Shown here piece after piece: positions 1 to 11,265 of a stretch of DNA of 64,000 bases (position 1 is its first letter; each line of letters starts with the position of its first letter). This DNA comes from Rhytidiadelphus loreus. Its lineage: Eukaryota; Streptophyta; Bryopsida; Hypnales; Hylocomiaceae. The position numbers and the translations under genes were made by a program. The stretch spans positions 89,212,981 through 89,276,980 of the forward strand of contig OX344762.1 of assembly GCA_947034895.1 (NCBI GenBank), written 5' to 3'. The notes under the pieces are model-generated. The model had not been told where the DNA came from. It ran no database searches and saw only the letters and a list, made by a program, of their open reading frames with translations.

Positions 1-3000
1 CTCCATTTCGCTGTTCTGAATTTTCCTGTCAACCTGGTGCCCCCTCTTTGGCATGCAATTCAGTCCAGCTCCCAGAAGACACTGCCATCATCCTCAGTGT
101 CATCACCGCCACCTTTAAAGGGTACTCTGTACATGGAGGGTGATCTCAGGGGCCATATGATTAAACCCCAATGTGATGTTCAAATCAGACTACTGGATGG
201 TGCCATTGGAGGAGTGAGTTTGGGTCGCGCTGAAGTTGCGGCATCTATTACCTCTGCAAATCGACTAGCATTTAATGCTGTCTTTGAACCCATGACGCAT
301 GCTGGTCATGTCCGTGTCAGAGGGAGTCTGCCTATGGGTCCCGGTGAAAGTCTGGATGAATTGCGAGAGGAATTGGACGAGGAGCAAGGGCGAGAAAGGG
401 AGAAGCATAGACGAGTGCGGGGGCGGGGTTGGGAGAGAAGTCGGGAAAGAGATGTTGAAGGTGATGACAACATTATTAGTGATGCACAGGATAAGAGCGG
501 TGGTGGAGAAGAAGGTTGGGAAGTACGATTGGCTGAAAGCTTGAAACCTTTGGACAAGGATTTTGTTGATTCTGGTGCTGTTCAAGTGGACGCAACCGTA
601 AAAGATGGTGGCATGATGCTGCTTACAGCTTTTTCGCCTGGTCTACAATGGATCCAGGGAAACGCGGACGTGACTGCGCAGGTATTTCTCGCCCTTATTC
701 TTTTTAAGAGGTCGTCTGAATTTATGAGTTTCCTTCTTTAATTGTTATCCGCATGGGAATTTTTCGTGCTCCTCTTGCTGTTGTTTCACATCTAGTTTTG
801 TTTGCTACGCTCTTGCTTTTTGATTCAGGTGCTGCTGCATGGATGTAGTCCTCTAGCATCGCCATTTTGAGGGAAGTTTCGAGTAATATGATGTTGCCGA
901 TTGAAAGTTTGTCTATGTTTCAATCCTCTCTACTGTATGTTATATCGCGGTCATATTGTAATATTCCATAAAACGACAAGAAAATCCGGTACTCGTATGA
1001 CCAGGTGTTCTGGATCTGTGTTAGACTATAAGCGACTTGGGTTATTTGAAATGCGCGACTTGTGTAGAATAAGGGACCACTTCGATCCAGTGGGTCACCC
1101 CAACATCACTAGAGAGTTGCCTACCGGGTCTACAGTGCGACCTACTCAGATTGAGACCTTTTTTTCTATTTTTATCACAAGCCTACTACTCGTAAAACCA
1201 CCTCTAATCCTTTCTGGGTGGGTCGATTTGAGTTTTCTGTTCCGCATCGTGGCTATGTTCGGATATCACCTCCTTTGCATTTGGATTTGGAATTGAATTG
1301 TGATAGTCATGCATGTGCAGAGTGCATGTATTGGAGAGCATGTTAGTTTACCTTGACGAAGACTTTTCATAATGCTGCATTCGGGGTCTTGAACTGATGT
1401 GGTGCCTATTGGTTTCTAGGATGGTTGTTTCTATGGAGTTTGGAAGTTGCCTGATCGACCTGAACGTTCTGATTGTTCACTATGTGATTGCAGGATAGCT
1501 CCTCTGTTTTAGTCTCACTCCCTACTTTGTCGTAGTCATCCCGTTTCCATTTCTGCACATTTTTTCACGTGCTAGATGCGCTGACAATTAGGGTGTTGTG
1601 TTTGGGGACTTAGATCCGAGGAACAGTACAGCAACCAATTGCTGATGGTGTAGCAAAATTTCACAAAGTCTCAGTATCCTCTCCTGTATTACCGAGGCCT
1701 TTCTCCAATCTCGGAGGTACCATATGTGTCAAAAACAATCAGCTCTGTGTGGAAGGACTAGAAGGGCGGGTTGGACGACGTGGCCGCTTGGAAGTAAGGG
1801 GCCAGTTACCTATAAAAGCAAATGAAGCTTACAGCAATGGAGAAGCCATCGAAATAAAGGCTGAAAGCTTAGAGGTGCGAGCGAGACACACTTTCAGGTA
1901 TAGTATGCGATGCTTGTGTACTTAGTGCAATGAATATGTACTGAAACTAATCATGTGTATATTTTCCTGAAACTGTATTACATTGATTCCGAACAGGAAA
2001 TAATCACTTGCAGATATCAGACAGCAGCTTGACTACTGCTGAAATTATGTTTTTATCTGCCATTTTTTTAGACAATTTTAAGAATCTTGCGCTCCAATTT
2101 AAGAATTTTGCACATCAGTGAATTACAAATATCACCTGTTTGAAGTTACTTGCAATGCTAGCACTATCTTGTTAGTTGCCATATTCCATGTTTTCTCTTC
2201 AGGCTGAATAGTATCCTTTCGTATTGTTGACTGTGGCTCGCAGTGGGCAAGTAGACAGCAGCATGCGATTGATGGGTTCCCTCTTGGAACCTGAGGTTAC
2301 TGGACTGGTGAAACTGAGCCAGGGTGAAGCATATCTATCTCAAGAGAAAAACTTAGAGAAAGTACCAAGTCCGTCGCCTTCCACAAACTCTTCAGATTCA
2401 CCAAGAAGCAACTATAGCCTGATGTCTGCGACTGGAAATATTACTCGCAAGCAAACCGCTGGGCAGTTACCCTTGCCTGATAAACTCATCAGAAAAATTT
2501 CAGGTGGGATGAGGTTTGTATGAAATTTTTTGGCTTTGGATTTTTGCAAAGTGTGACCTGGCAATTTTGAGAACTCTAGGCTTAATCCCAGAACGGTTCT
2601 AACAGTGCACTGTGGTATTTTTTAACAGAAGATCTCTCCTTTAATGAAGGAAAGGATCAAAAGTCGCAGCCGCCTGTAGCGATACGCCTACGAAGTTTGA
2701 AGCTTCAGCTTGGACCAGAACTTCGCATGGTGTATCCTTTGATCCTTAATTTTGCAGTGAAAGGAGAGCTGGAGCTGAATGGTTTTGCTGATTCTATAAG
2801 GGTGAAACCGAAGGGCACATTGACATTTGAGAATGGAGATGTTAATCTGGTTGCTACTCAGGTCTGCCTCTTTATACGTCAATCTGTGCATCGCGTTCCT
2901 TCGTTTTTGAATCAGAGTGATGCAATTCATTTCTGAGGTGGTGATTTGTAATCCATTTTTGTACGTGATCCCTTTTCATGTCTGACTACAAATTCCTCGG

Positions 3001-4146
3001 TTGTTGCAGGTGCGGTTGAACAGAGACCACCCAAATAGGGCTAAATTTGAGCCGGATCAAGGCTTCGACCCGAGTCTCGACCTCGCACTAGTGGGAGCAG
3101 ATTGGCAGATTAAAGTGCAGGGGCTGGCTAGCAAATGGCAAGATAACCTTGCTGTAACTTCTACTCGCACCGGCGAACAGGATGCTCTTTCCCCCATTGA
3201 GGTTCTTTAACCTTTTCTGGCATTATTTCTTGGGCTGGATTTTGCTTAGTGTTCCAAAATGGGGTAGGGTTTAGGGCTTAGGGTTATGGAGCACCTGTCA
3301 GTCGCACATTGTGAAAATTCTCTCGTGAAACTGCAATTTGTCCGTAACTCCGTTATCCAACTATGGAAATAGTGACCTTAAGGAGTCGAAATTCTCATTG
3401 ATAACTTCAAACTTCATGTCAAGTAGTGGAGTCTTTAGGATATCTTTATCGGTTATTATCTTTACTATAGCTTTGATTGCTTGCCGGAAAGTGTTGATTA
3501 TTTCTATTTCTTGTAGTACCCTGTGTTTTGCAGCGACATTTTCATGTCCGGTGACACATTGGGCTCGTCTTTGTCTTGCTTTGCGCAGGCTGCACGTGTG
3601 TTTGAAAGCCAATTGGCAGATTCATTGCTTGAAGGAGATGGTCAACTTGCGTTTAAGAGGCTGGCGGCTGCTACAGTTGAGACTCTCATGCCCAAAATTG
3701 AAACAAAAGGTGAGTTTGGGCAAGCACGATGGCGCTTGGTTTCAGCACCTCAGGTTCCAAATCTACTGTCACTTGATCCAACAACAGATCCTTTCAAATC
3801 TTTGGCCAATCTCTCCTTTGGTGCTGAGGTCGAGGTGCAATTGGGGAAACATCTGCAGGTATCTTACTCTATCATTCCTGTAGCTTGCACGCTTTCTGTC
3901 CTTTTCCTCATCGTTTGTTGGCACTATCAAAATTCGCCCACTTATAATTCTGGGAACATGAATGCCACTTACAAATCCTTGTTGGTGTGACAGGCCTCTG
4001 TTGTGCGCCAGCTGAAGGAGTCGGAGATGGCAACTCAGTGGACATTGCTTTATCAGCTCAACAGAAAGCTACGCATTCTTTTCTCCTCAATACCTTCTGT
4101 TGACAATCGGTTGCTGATTGAGTATTCTGCGACATCGCAAAGCTAA
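1..4146 (+). CDS. TIC236: TIC236 (EMB2410), C-terminal part, seven exons
   Basis: TIC236 is a TamB/DUF490-family protein of the chloroplast inner envelope. It spans the intermembrane space and links the TOC and TIC import complexes. Exons inferred from splice sites, phase and similarity to the Arabidopsis protein: 1-681, 1614-1897, 2244-2503, 2629-2861, 3010-3201, 3589-3858 and 3994-4146 (TAA). All junctions keep frame and total about 690 residues. Recognisable blocks include DVQIRLLDGAIGG, AESLKPLDKDF, KDGGMMLLTAFSP, KLSQGEAYL, LGPELRMVYPLILNFAV, GTLTFENGDVNLVATQ, VTSTRTGEQDALSP, AESFLEGDGQLAF-like ADSLLEGDGQLAFKRL, GEFGQARWRLV and the ending YSATSQS. This is the DUF490 beta-rich C-terminus. 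The gene starts upstream of the window. The frame is open at base 1, so exon 1 may begin outside the window. No breaks are visible, so it looks functional. Confidence 0.96.
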
Positions 4147-4900
4147 CTGCCCCAGCCGATCGACACTGTTAAGCCTGATTTGAGCGCCTTCGTATCTACT
4201 GTATATTATTTTTGGCTCTTGATTATACAGCTAGACCAGCCATACCTGTACTTGTAGCCTGGTTTCTTTGCAAGAAGTTGCAGCAGAAAATATTATTCAG
4301 TTTTCTAAGAACATTTGGGGGTTTCACGATGAGTTCAAGTCGGTTGAGGATTTGGGCTCTGCTTTCTCCTTTAGACTTGCGTGTATGCAATCACCGACAC
4401 CCCCAGTGTTCTGGGATCATTAGCGTTTGATTGAGGGTTTGCTTCATTTTCTTTTACTCTGGGAACTGAAGTCCTTTAACCCTTAAAGGACGAACGGGTG
4501 ACCTTGGAAATCATCTCTTTCTATCGTGTGTATAATGGGCTTTAGAAATAGCAAAAGCACTCATTGGAAGTCAAATTACTATAGAAGACTTTGTCTTTTC
4601 ACTACAAAATTTCAAGGATGAATAGTTGTACTTTTGTCCTACTACAAAGATTCCTTGTCATCCATCAGATGCCAAACATCCTCCTCAACGTTTAAGGATT
4701 AAGGAAAATGGTTCTTGACATTTGAATAGGATTCATGATCCTCATATCTCATTCAAATTTCACCATAATATAATTTCATCACATCTGATTGAGAGTTTGT
4801 GGTTTGAGACCACGTCTTGTCTCTTTTTTGAAAGAAACTCAAACAGTGAGTAGTGAGTGGTGCAGTACTATTCTGGAGGTCTAGAAGTTACTCTCTTGGT
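4147..4900. other. 3' flank of TIC236, no gene seen
   Basis: Probable 3' UTR for the first few hundred bases, then AT-rich DNA without a convincing ORF or RNA gene. Confidence 0.5.
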
Positions 4901-5135
4901 GATCCATATGAAATTGCTACGTGTATGCCATGGGGTTTGAAACCCTGACTAGTACCTTACTATTGCACAAAATAGGGAAATTAGGTTGATCCACATGAAA
5001 TTGCTATGACTAGTACCTTACTATTGCACAAAATAGGGAAATTAGGTTGATCCACATGAAATTGCTACGTGTATGCCATGGGGTTTGAAACCCTGACTAG
5101 TACCTTACTATTGCACAAAATAGGGAAATTAGGTT
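4901..5135 (+). repeat. Tandem repeat next to Tc1 element
   Basis: Three head-to-tail copies of a unit starting GATCCAYATGAAATTGCTA and ending ATAGGGAAATTAGGTT, at about 4901-4988, 4989-5050 and 5051-5135. The middle copy lacks an internal piece of about 25 bp. The last unit's end (GGGAAATTAGGTTGCC) reappears inverted near 7735-7765, so the repeat includes the outer edge of the adjoining transposon. Confidence 0.85.
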
Positions 5136-7765
5136 GCCTTACCCTAAGAAAGTTACTTTATAGGCCATCAAAGTTTATAGTTATTTCCACAGATCTTTCC
5201 ATTAGTACACATGCATTGGTATCAATCAAAATTGCATTTTTGCATTCCGAGGGAAAGAATTTTCTCTATGACACCCTCCTGAGGGTTGAAAAATTGTTTC
5301 TTGACCATGAAAATTTTGGAATAGCATCAATAACATGTGTGACAAATTTGAAGGTCAAAAGATTTACCAAAAAAAAGATATTCGAAATTTACCCAACATG
5401 TGTAGTTGTGAGAAAAATTTCAATGTTGCTAACTTTGACACCCTCCCAAGGATTGAAATTTTTCTTTTTGCCTATGCAATTTTTGGCATGAGACCACCTC
5501 TACGTTCATTACATGTGTGAAAATTTTCAAGTCCAAGAGATCCTCAAAAAAAAAGATATTCAAAATCTACCAACATGTGTTGTGGGAAACAATCAAGGAA
5601 ACCATTTCACTATTGCCAACTTCAACACCCTCCCCTAGGGTTGAAAAATAGTTACTTTACCATGAAATTTTTACCAAGATCATCTCCATGTTGATAACAT
5701 GTGTGTCAAATTTCAAATCTAAAAGATGAATACAAGAAAAGATATTCAAAATCTACCCAACGTGTATGTCCTCTATGAGCTTCAATCACTGCTTGTAACC
5801 TAAAGGGCATAGAATGACATAGTTAAAGGAGCTTTGTACCATTGATTGACCTCCACCTTCTTTCAATAACTACCTTTAACTCATTTAAGTTTTTAGGACA
5901 TGCCTTGCCATGTTGTATATTATCTTTTAGAATCTTCTAGAGTTTCTTGAGTGGATTCAGATCAAGAGATTTTGTAGGCCAATTGAGTTTCTCCAGAAGG
6001 CATGTTTGTCTCCGTTCTTCATGTAGCTTATTATGATGGATAGGTTTGCCATCTTCCATGAGCAATCCTTGTGAAACTTTACCTATAAAATAAAGTAATT
6101 CGCCACCACAGACCACTTCTACAAAATCCTTAGCTCAACGTCAATTTTGAGGCAAGTTCTAACTTTTGCCCTCTAGCACATGCGCCCCAAATCATCAAAG
6201 AAGTCCATCCACTTTTGAAAGTAGGAACTATACAGCTTGATGAGTACCACTCATATACAATTCTCCAAACATGAATTTGTCTAGAATTTTTCCCAACTTC
6301 AAAGGTAGATTCATTTGTCCAAACAATACACTCTCATTCTTCTGCATTCTAGTCACAGTATTTCTGAGCAAAAGTCAATTGCCGAGACATGTGACGAGGT
6401 GTGAAGAAAGGGTTTTTTACAGCAATTTGACTAAAAATACCACTTCTATATAAAGTTCTTCAAATAACACTCCTACTCACTTGTATAGGACATATATTGG
6501 TAATCTCTGGAAGCGATGAGCAATGATGAGTTTTTGAATATCACACAATAGTACAAACATCTCTACAACTAAACTTCTTAGTGTGACTGTCATCATAAGA
6601 TTTGCTCTTGTCAATTCCATCTTATCTGAATTTCTTCACTAACCTTTGAATTGTTCTAATAGAAACTCTGACAATGGCTACAATGTAAACTTTTAAAGTC
6701 CCTGCCTCACTCAAGTCCATAATGTGATCACGAATTTCATTTGAAATTGCCATCATCCACTCTCTTTCACAATGCAAATTAGATCCTCAAATCTCAGTAA
6801 TTAGCCCTCATGCACTCATTCACCACTCAGTCCTTTAGTTCATCACAAATCGCATTCTCTATAATGCTCAATTGAAAACTTAAACATTGATATTCACAGG
6901 AAAAAGATTCTTCATGCATGTATGATACATTGGTTTATAAGCAAGTGAATTCTTCTAGATGTGACAACTGCACACTTTTAGATTTATTTGTTACTCATTT
7001 TTTTAAAAGCATTTATGTTTAAGGATTGCATCAAATGGATAATTTCAGTGCAAAAGCATGAGATGTCAAAGATATTGCAACATTTTCAGTATGTCTTAAA
7101 ATTGTTTCTCATAGTTACACATGTTGGTAGATTTTGAATATCTTTTCTTGTATTCATCTTTTAGATTTGAAATTTGACACACATGTTATCAACATGGAGA
7201 TGATCTTGGTAAAAATTTCATGGTAAAGTAACTATTTTTCAACCCTAGGGGAGGGTGTTGAAGTTGGCAATAGTGAAATGGTTTCCTCGATTGTTTCCCA
7301 CAACACATGCTAGTAGATTTTGAATATCTTTTTATTTTAGAATCTCTTGGACTTGAAAGTTTTCACACATGTAATGAACATAGAGGTGGTCTCATGCCAA
7401 AAATTGCATAGGCAAAAAGAAAAATTTCAATCCTTGGGAGGGTGTCAAAGTTAGCAACATTGAAATTTTTCTCACAACAACACACGTTGGGTAAATTTCG
7501 AATATCTTTTTTTTGGTAAATCTTTTGACCTTCAAATTTGTCACACATGTTATTAACATAAAGTCGATGCTTTTGCAAAATTTTCATGGTCAAGAAACAA
7601 TTTTTCAGCCCTCAGGAAGGTGTCATAGAGAAAATTCTTTCCCTCGGAATGCAAAAACACAATTTTGATTGGTACCTTACTATACAATGACAACAAATAT
7701 TTATGATGTCAAATGTCAAGAAATTAGTATGGGGCAACCTAATTCCACTATTTTATGTGGATAAG
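5112..7765 (-). mobile_element. Tc1/mariner-like transposon with long inverted repeats (decayed)
   Basis: About 2.65 kb. Left arm about 5215-5765 and right arm about 7115-7680 are inverted copies of each other at roughly 90 % by eye (for example GACACCCTCCCAAGGATTG on the left and its complement near 7430). Each arm is itself built of related sub-repeats with the pattern ACACCCTCC...TTGAAA...CATGTGTG. The centre carries a minus-strand Tc1-like transposase remnant. Outer edges are approximate because the left edge lies in a tandem repeat. I could not confirm a TA target duplication. Confidence 0.85.
5780..6790 (-). pseudogene. Tc1-like transposase pseudogene
   Basis: Reading the minus strand: an N-terminal helix-turn-helix block (RDHIMDLSEAGTL...VSIRTIQRLVKKF) at about 6660-6770; then the second catalytic Asp in LMEDGKPIHHNKL (Asp codon about 6050); then NWPTKSLDLNPLKKL at about 5935-5985; then an ending SMPFRLQAVIEAHRG like the Tc1 family's SMPRRxQAVIDAKGG. 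Several stops and shifts break the frame, including a TAG where the family has Trp in NLWKILK. The residue in the DD34E glutamate position, 35 after the Asp, is Lys. The copy cannot encode an active enzyme. Family assignment rests on motifs recalled from Tc1 proteins. Confidence 0.88.
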
Positions 7766-9673
7766 ATCACTGTAACCTTGGAAGGACATAGCCCCCATGT
7801 TGAAAGTAGTCACCAAAGTACACCTATTATTGAACCAATAGATGCATTTTTTGTTTCTACAGTTAACAATGAAGTCATCCATTAGACCTTTTAGATCTAT
7901 AGTATTCTTATAGGGTTAGACTGAGCAAATTTTTTTTGATGAGCATTAATGAGTGTCACAAGGCTTGTTTTTTAATCACATATAGACAATTTTGCAATAA
8001 AGTTGGTGGAAAGTCAAGAATGATATTTGATAATAGTATACAAAAATTATAAGAGTTCAAAGTTGAATTGGTAGATTTTCTAAAATCATGTCCTATTTTC
8101 AATTTTCACACCTTGAAAAGAGTATATACATACCTCCTTCCATCTAGGCCTCACTCTAATTCCTTCCACTTCTCTACATAAGTTATTCACAACAACTACT
8201 TTATAAGCATGAGTCATGTATATGAACTTCATTCTCCTAGTAGTGTCACCAACACTAAATATGAGCCATGGACATATATAACCAATTCCAACTCTTCTTC
8301 AAAGTTGGCGTTGTCGTGTAGAGAGAGTTTGCCTCGGGAAATCATGAGGATTTTGGCTACGACTAGAAATGGCTCGAGAATGAAATAAATTGTAACTTGT
8401 CGAATCTTCAAATCTTCGAGTCTTCAAATCTTCAAACTGTTACTCGTTGTCCTATCCTGTTGTGTTTCTAAATAGGCCAAGGGTTAAGGTAGGGTGATAA
8501 GAAACCACGGGCTTCGGACGTGTAAAACGGGACGGCCAGACCACGAGCTGAGCCGTCCGAGGGATTGGATCCTAAATTTCAAACCCACGGTGACCAGCAA
8601 ACTTGCTTCACCAGTGGGAACAACATAAAAGTCTCGACCATGTGGGCAATTAACCCCACTTCGTCGCATCCACAACACCAAATGAGGCTAGTATTGGTGT
8701 GAACCAAACTGCCCGCAACAATAAAATGAAATTTACAAAGCAACAAGCCACACACACACAAACACACAAGTCTTCCAACTCCAACTCCAACTCCAACTCC
8801 AACTCCAACTCCAAAGCTGATCTTTGGATGAGTGTCTCTGTTGATCTATAACTCTAAATGAACTAAATGATAGCTTTTCGGAAAGCTAAAACAATCATAT
8901 ACTTCTCCTCCATATTTCATACAATTCTAAGACTCTGTCCAACCTCTATGGCCATCCAAAGTTTCGGCCTTGAGAAGGGAAAGGCAGCAGACCTTCCTTC
9001 TCTTCCACACTCACAACTTTCTCATACAAACTCCAAACAGAACAAATGATAGCTTCATGAAAAGCTAACACAATTTCTTACACTCCCTCCAAATTTCATG
9101 GCAAAACAAGAACCTGTCCGTCTTTTATGGTCGGTCGAAGTCTCTGCCTCTTAATTTTAAAGGCAACAAACCTCCCTCCACTCAAACTAGCACAACTTTT
9201 GCTTCACAACTCCAAATCAAGTAAGTGAGATCAATTTGAAAACTACACACCATGATACACAACACCTCCAAATTTCATTTCAAAATACTTCAAATTCACA
9301 ACACAATGGGCCCTCCAAACAATCGGGTCTTCTTCAAACTCACAACGGGAGAGAAGATGAATAGTCCCCCCACCTTTTTCTCCACCCTATCTTCACTCTA
9401 ACCACACAACAAGTGGGGTCAGCCCCTAACTTGCTCCCAAAGCAAAAAAACCAATAATTGAGCCATTATTTGGCCCAAGCAACTATTTCCTTATCTTTAT
9501 CATTGAAAGAAATTCACTCCAAGTTCACTTAGAAGGAAAATGAATTGGATATTTCTTTCAAACTACTTCTTACACACAAAACTATTGTATGAATTCACTC
9601 CAAGTATGGAATGAAGAACTGAAGATCCAAATACATCTATTAGAGGTAAAAAACTAGAATTCCAATCGAAACT
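7766..9673. other. Intergenic, AT-rich, no gene recognised
   Basis: Only short ORFs without domain signal. The stretch 8480-8730 is GC-richer and may be an old repeat, but I could not identify it. Confidence 0.4.
8775..8814 (+). repeat. (CCAACT)n microsatellite
   Basis: Six perfect CCAACT units plus a partial copy. Confidence 0.95.
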
Positions 9674-10132
9674 TCACTCCATCTGCAGAAATTTGAGAAT
9701 GCGTTTGACAGTCGCCGCCACATATTCTGCACGATCCGCCTTAGTTAAAGGATTGACTGGTCCCTCTAACCATCGTTGGTGACCACGACTTCCTTCGATA
9801 GGCTTCACCATACAAAAGTATTGATCGTTGTTCAAACCTTCAAAGCTCCCTTCAAATGTCACTTCTCGGCTACCGGACTCAACACATCCGACCTGCAACA
9901 GAATCACCAACGCTCGAGCATCTTCAAGTAAGTTTCCGTGCCAACGCCGCTCCACACGAGGTTGCTTTGGCAGACGGGAAGGCCCATCTTCATCTTTAGG
10001 ACGTTCGTGCGATAAAACAAGATCCCGTGGCAAAAGAGGCTGATCTGGTAGTTGTGACAAAGAAAGTTCAATCTCAGCTTCCGGTTGAAGCTCTTCATCT
10101 TGAGACTCAGAAAAACCCTCCAATTCGACATT
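9674..10132 (-). pseudogene. Unrecognised ORF, possibly broken at its start
   Basis: A frame of about 152 codons ending at 9674 with protein-like composition: an acidic/Pro-rich N-terminal half (SESQDEELQPEAEIELSLSQ) and a C-terminal half with RWHGNLLEDARALVILLQVG and KADRAEYVAATVKRILKFLQ. I recognise no family. The frame has no ATG. An ATG one base out of frame lies at its upstream edge (ATGTCGAATTGG), so a single-base loss just after the start, or a splice acceptor (AAATTTAG), would explain the layout. A TATA-like box lies about 70 bp upstream. It may be a lineage-specific gene or TE-derived. Coding status is uncertain. Confidence 0.4.
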
Positions 10133-10198
10133 CTAAATTTAAAGTAAAAGCAAACTACAACACTTCAATTCAATGCAACTCTCATAGGGACTCTCCTT

Positions 10199-10206
10199 CT
10201 TATATA
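10199..10206 (-). promoter_or_regulatory. TATA-like box (TATATAAG)
   Basis: CTATATAAGAAGG on the minus strand, about 70 bp upstream of the 9674-10132 ORF, a reasonable core-promoter distance. Confidence 0.4.
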
Positions 10207-11265
10207 GATGACTCACATTTTTACTAGAAGGCGTCACCTTGAAGCTACACGAATAACGCATACTACGTATTTTTATACTATGTACGAATTTACAACATGA
10301 CAGCGTAACTAAAGAATTTGTTCACATTGTGTCCAAAAGTAACCATATGCAGTTATTTAAGTGAATCCAATATTACATACTTAAGTTAAGAAGGAGGATC
10401 TATTCTATCTAGTTCTTGCTACTTGAGGCTTCATAGTATGAGGACTGTGATGTGATTTGTTTGTTCAAGGTTGGGTTTAATGGATTTTATAGGGGTGTCA
10501 AATTGGATGTGTGTTAAGGTAGATCAAAGAAATTGGGGTTTATTAGTTATTTTCCAGTTTTTGTTGTTGAATAATATCTAAGCAAAGTATTTGATTGTGA
10601 TATGATTAATGGTATTAAATGTTGTTCTTATAGAAGCTTTAGGTGTGGGAAATGTTTGCCAAGTTTTGTGTGATGATTTTGGAAATATATCCACTTCCTC
10701 CAACAATGAGTATTACTCAACATAAAAAGTGGTTTAGTGTTCTGTCTTCTATTGTTGTATGTTGGATGAGTTCTCTATATTTGTCAATGTTTTGTTGCAT
10801 AGCTTCTTTTCAGAATCTATCATTAGAGTAGGTGTACTCAATGAATTGGATGGTGTGTTGTGCAGATGGGGAAGCTGGTGGATTTCCTTGAGGGGAGGAT
10901 TGTAACCATTACTAAGCGTTGAGCCATCGACACTAAATACTGAACACCTTACACCCCATTACTACCAACCAGACACTTATTGGAACAAGATATTTAGCAC
11001 CTACAAGTTATTTATTGAGATAGATTGCAATTTCAGCTGATGTTTTACTGCTGGAGTAACACTGATTTTTCTTACAAAGACTGTCCAAGGAGATTTGATC
11101 AGTTGTACTAACGAGCCTGTCCATATTCAATGTGGGAGAATATATCGATACCAACAGATCAGTCTCAATCTTAAGACCACAAATTTGGGGGATCTTTCCT
11201 GCAATTCTCGCAAGATTTCAATACGATATCAGTAAGTGATTGATTGCGAAGTTCGCAAACAATAG
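10207..11265. other. Intergenic and kelch-gene 3' flank
   Basis: No convincing gene. The part near 11266 probably includes the 3' UTR of the minus-strand kelch gene. Confidence 0.4.

Noticed and set aside
3240..3300. Telomere repeat in a TIC236 intron (GGGTAGGGTTTAGGGCTTAGGG)
   Set aside because: Only degenerate, fewer than two exact units.
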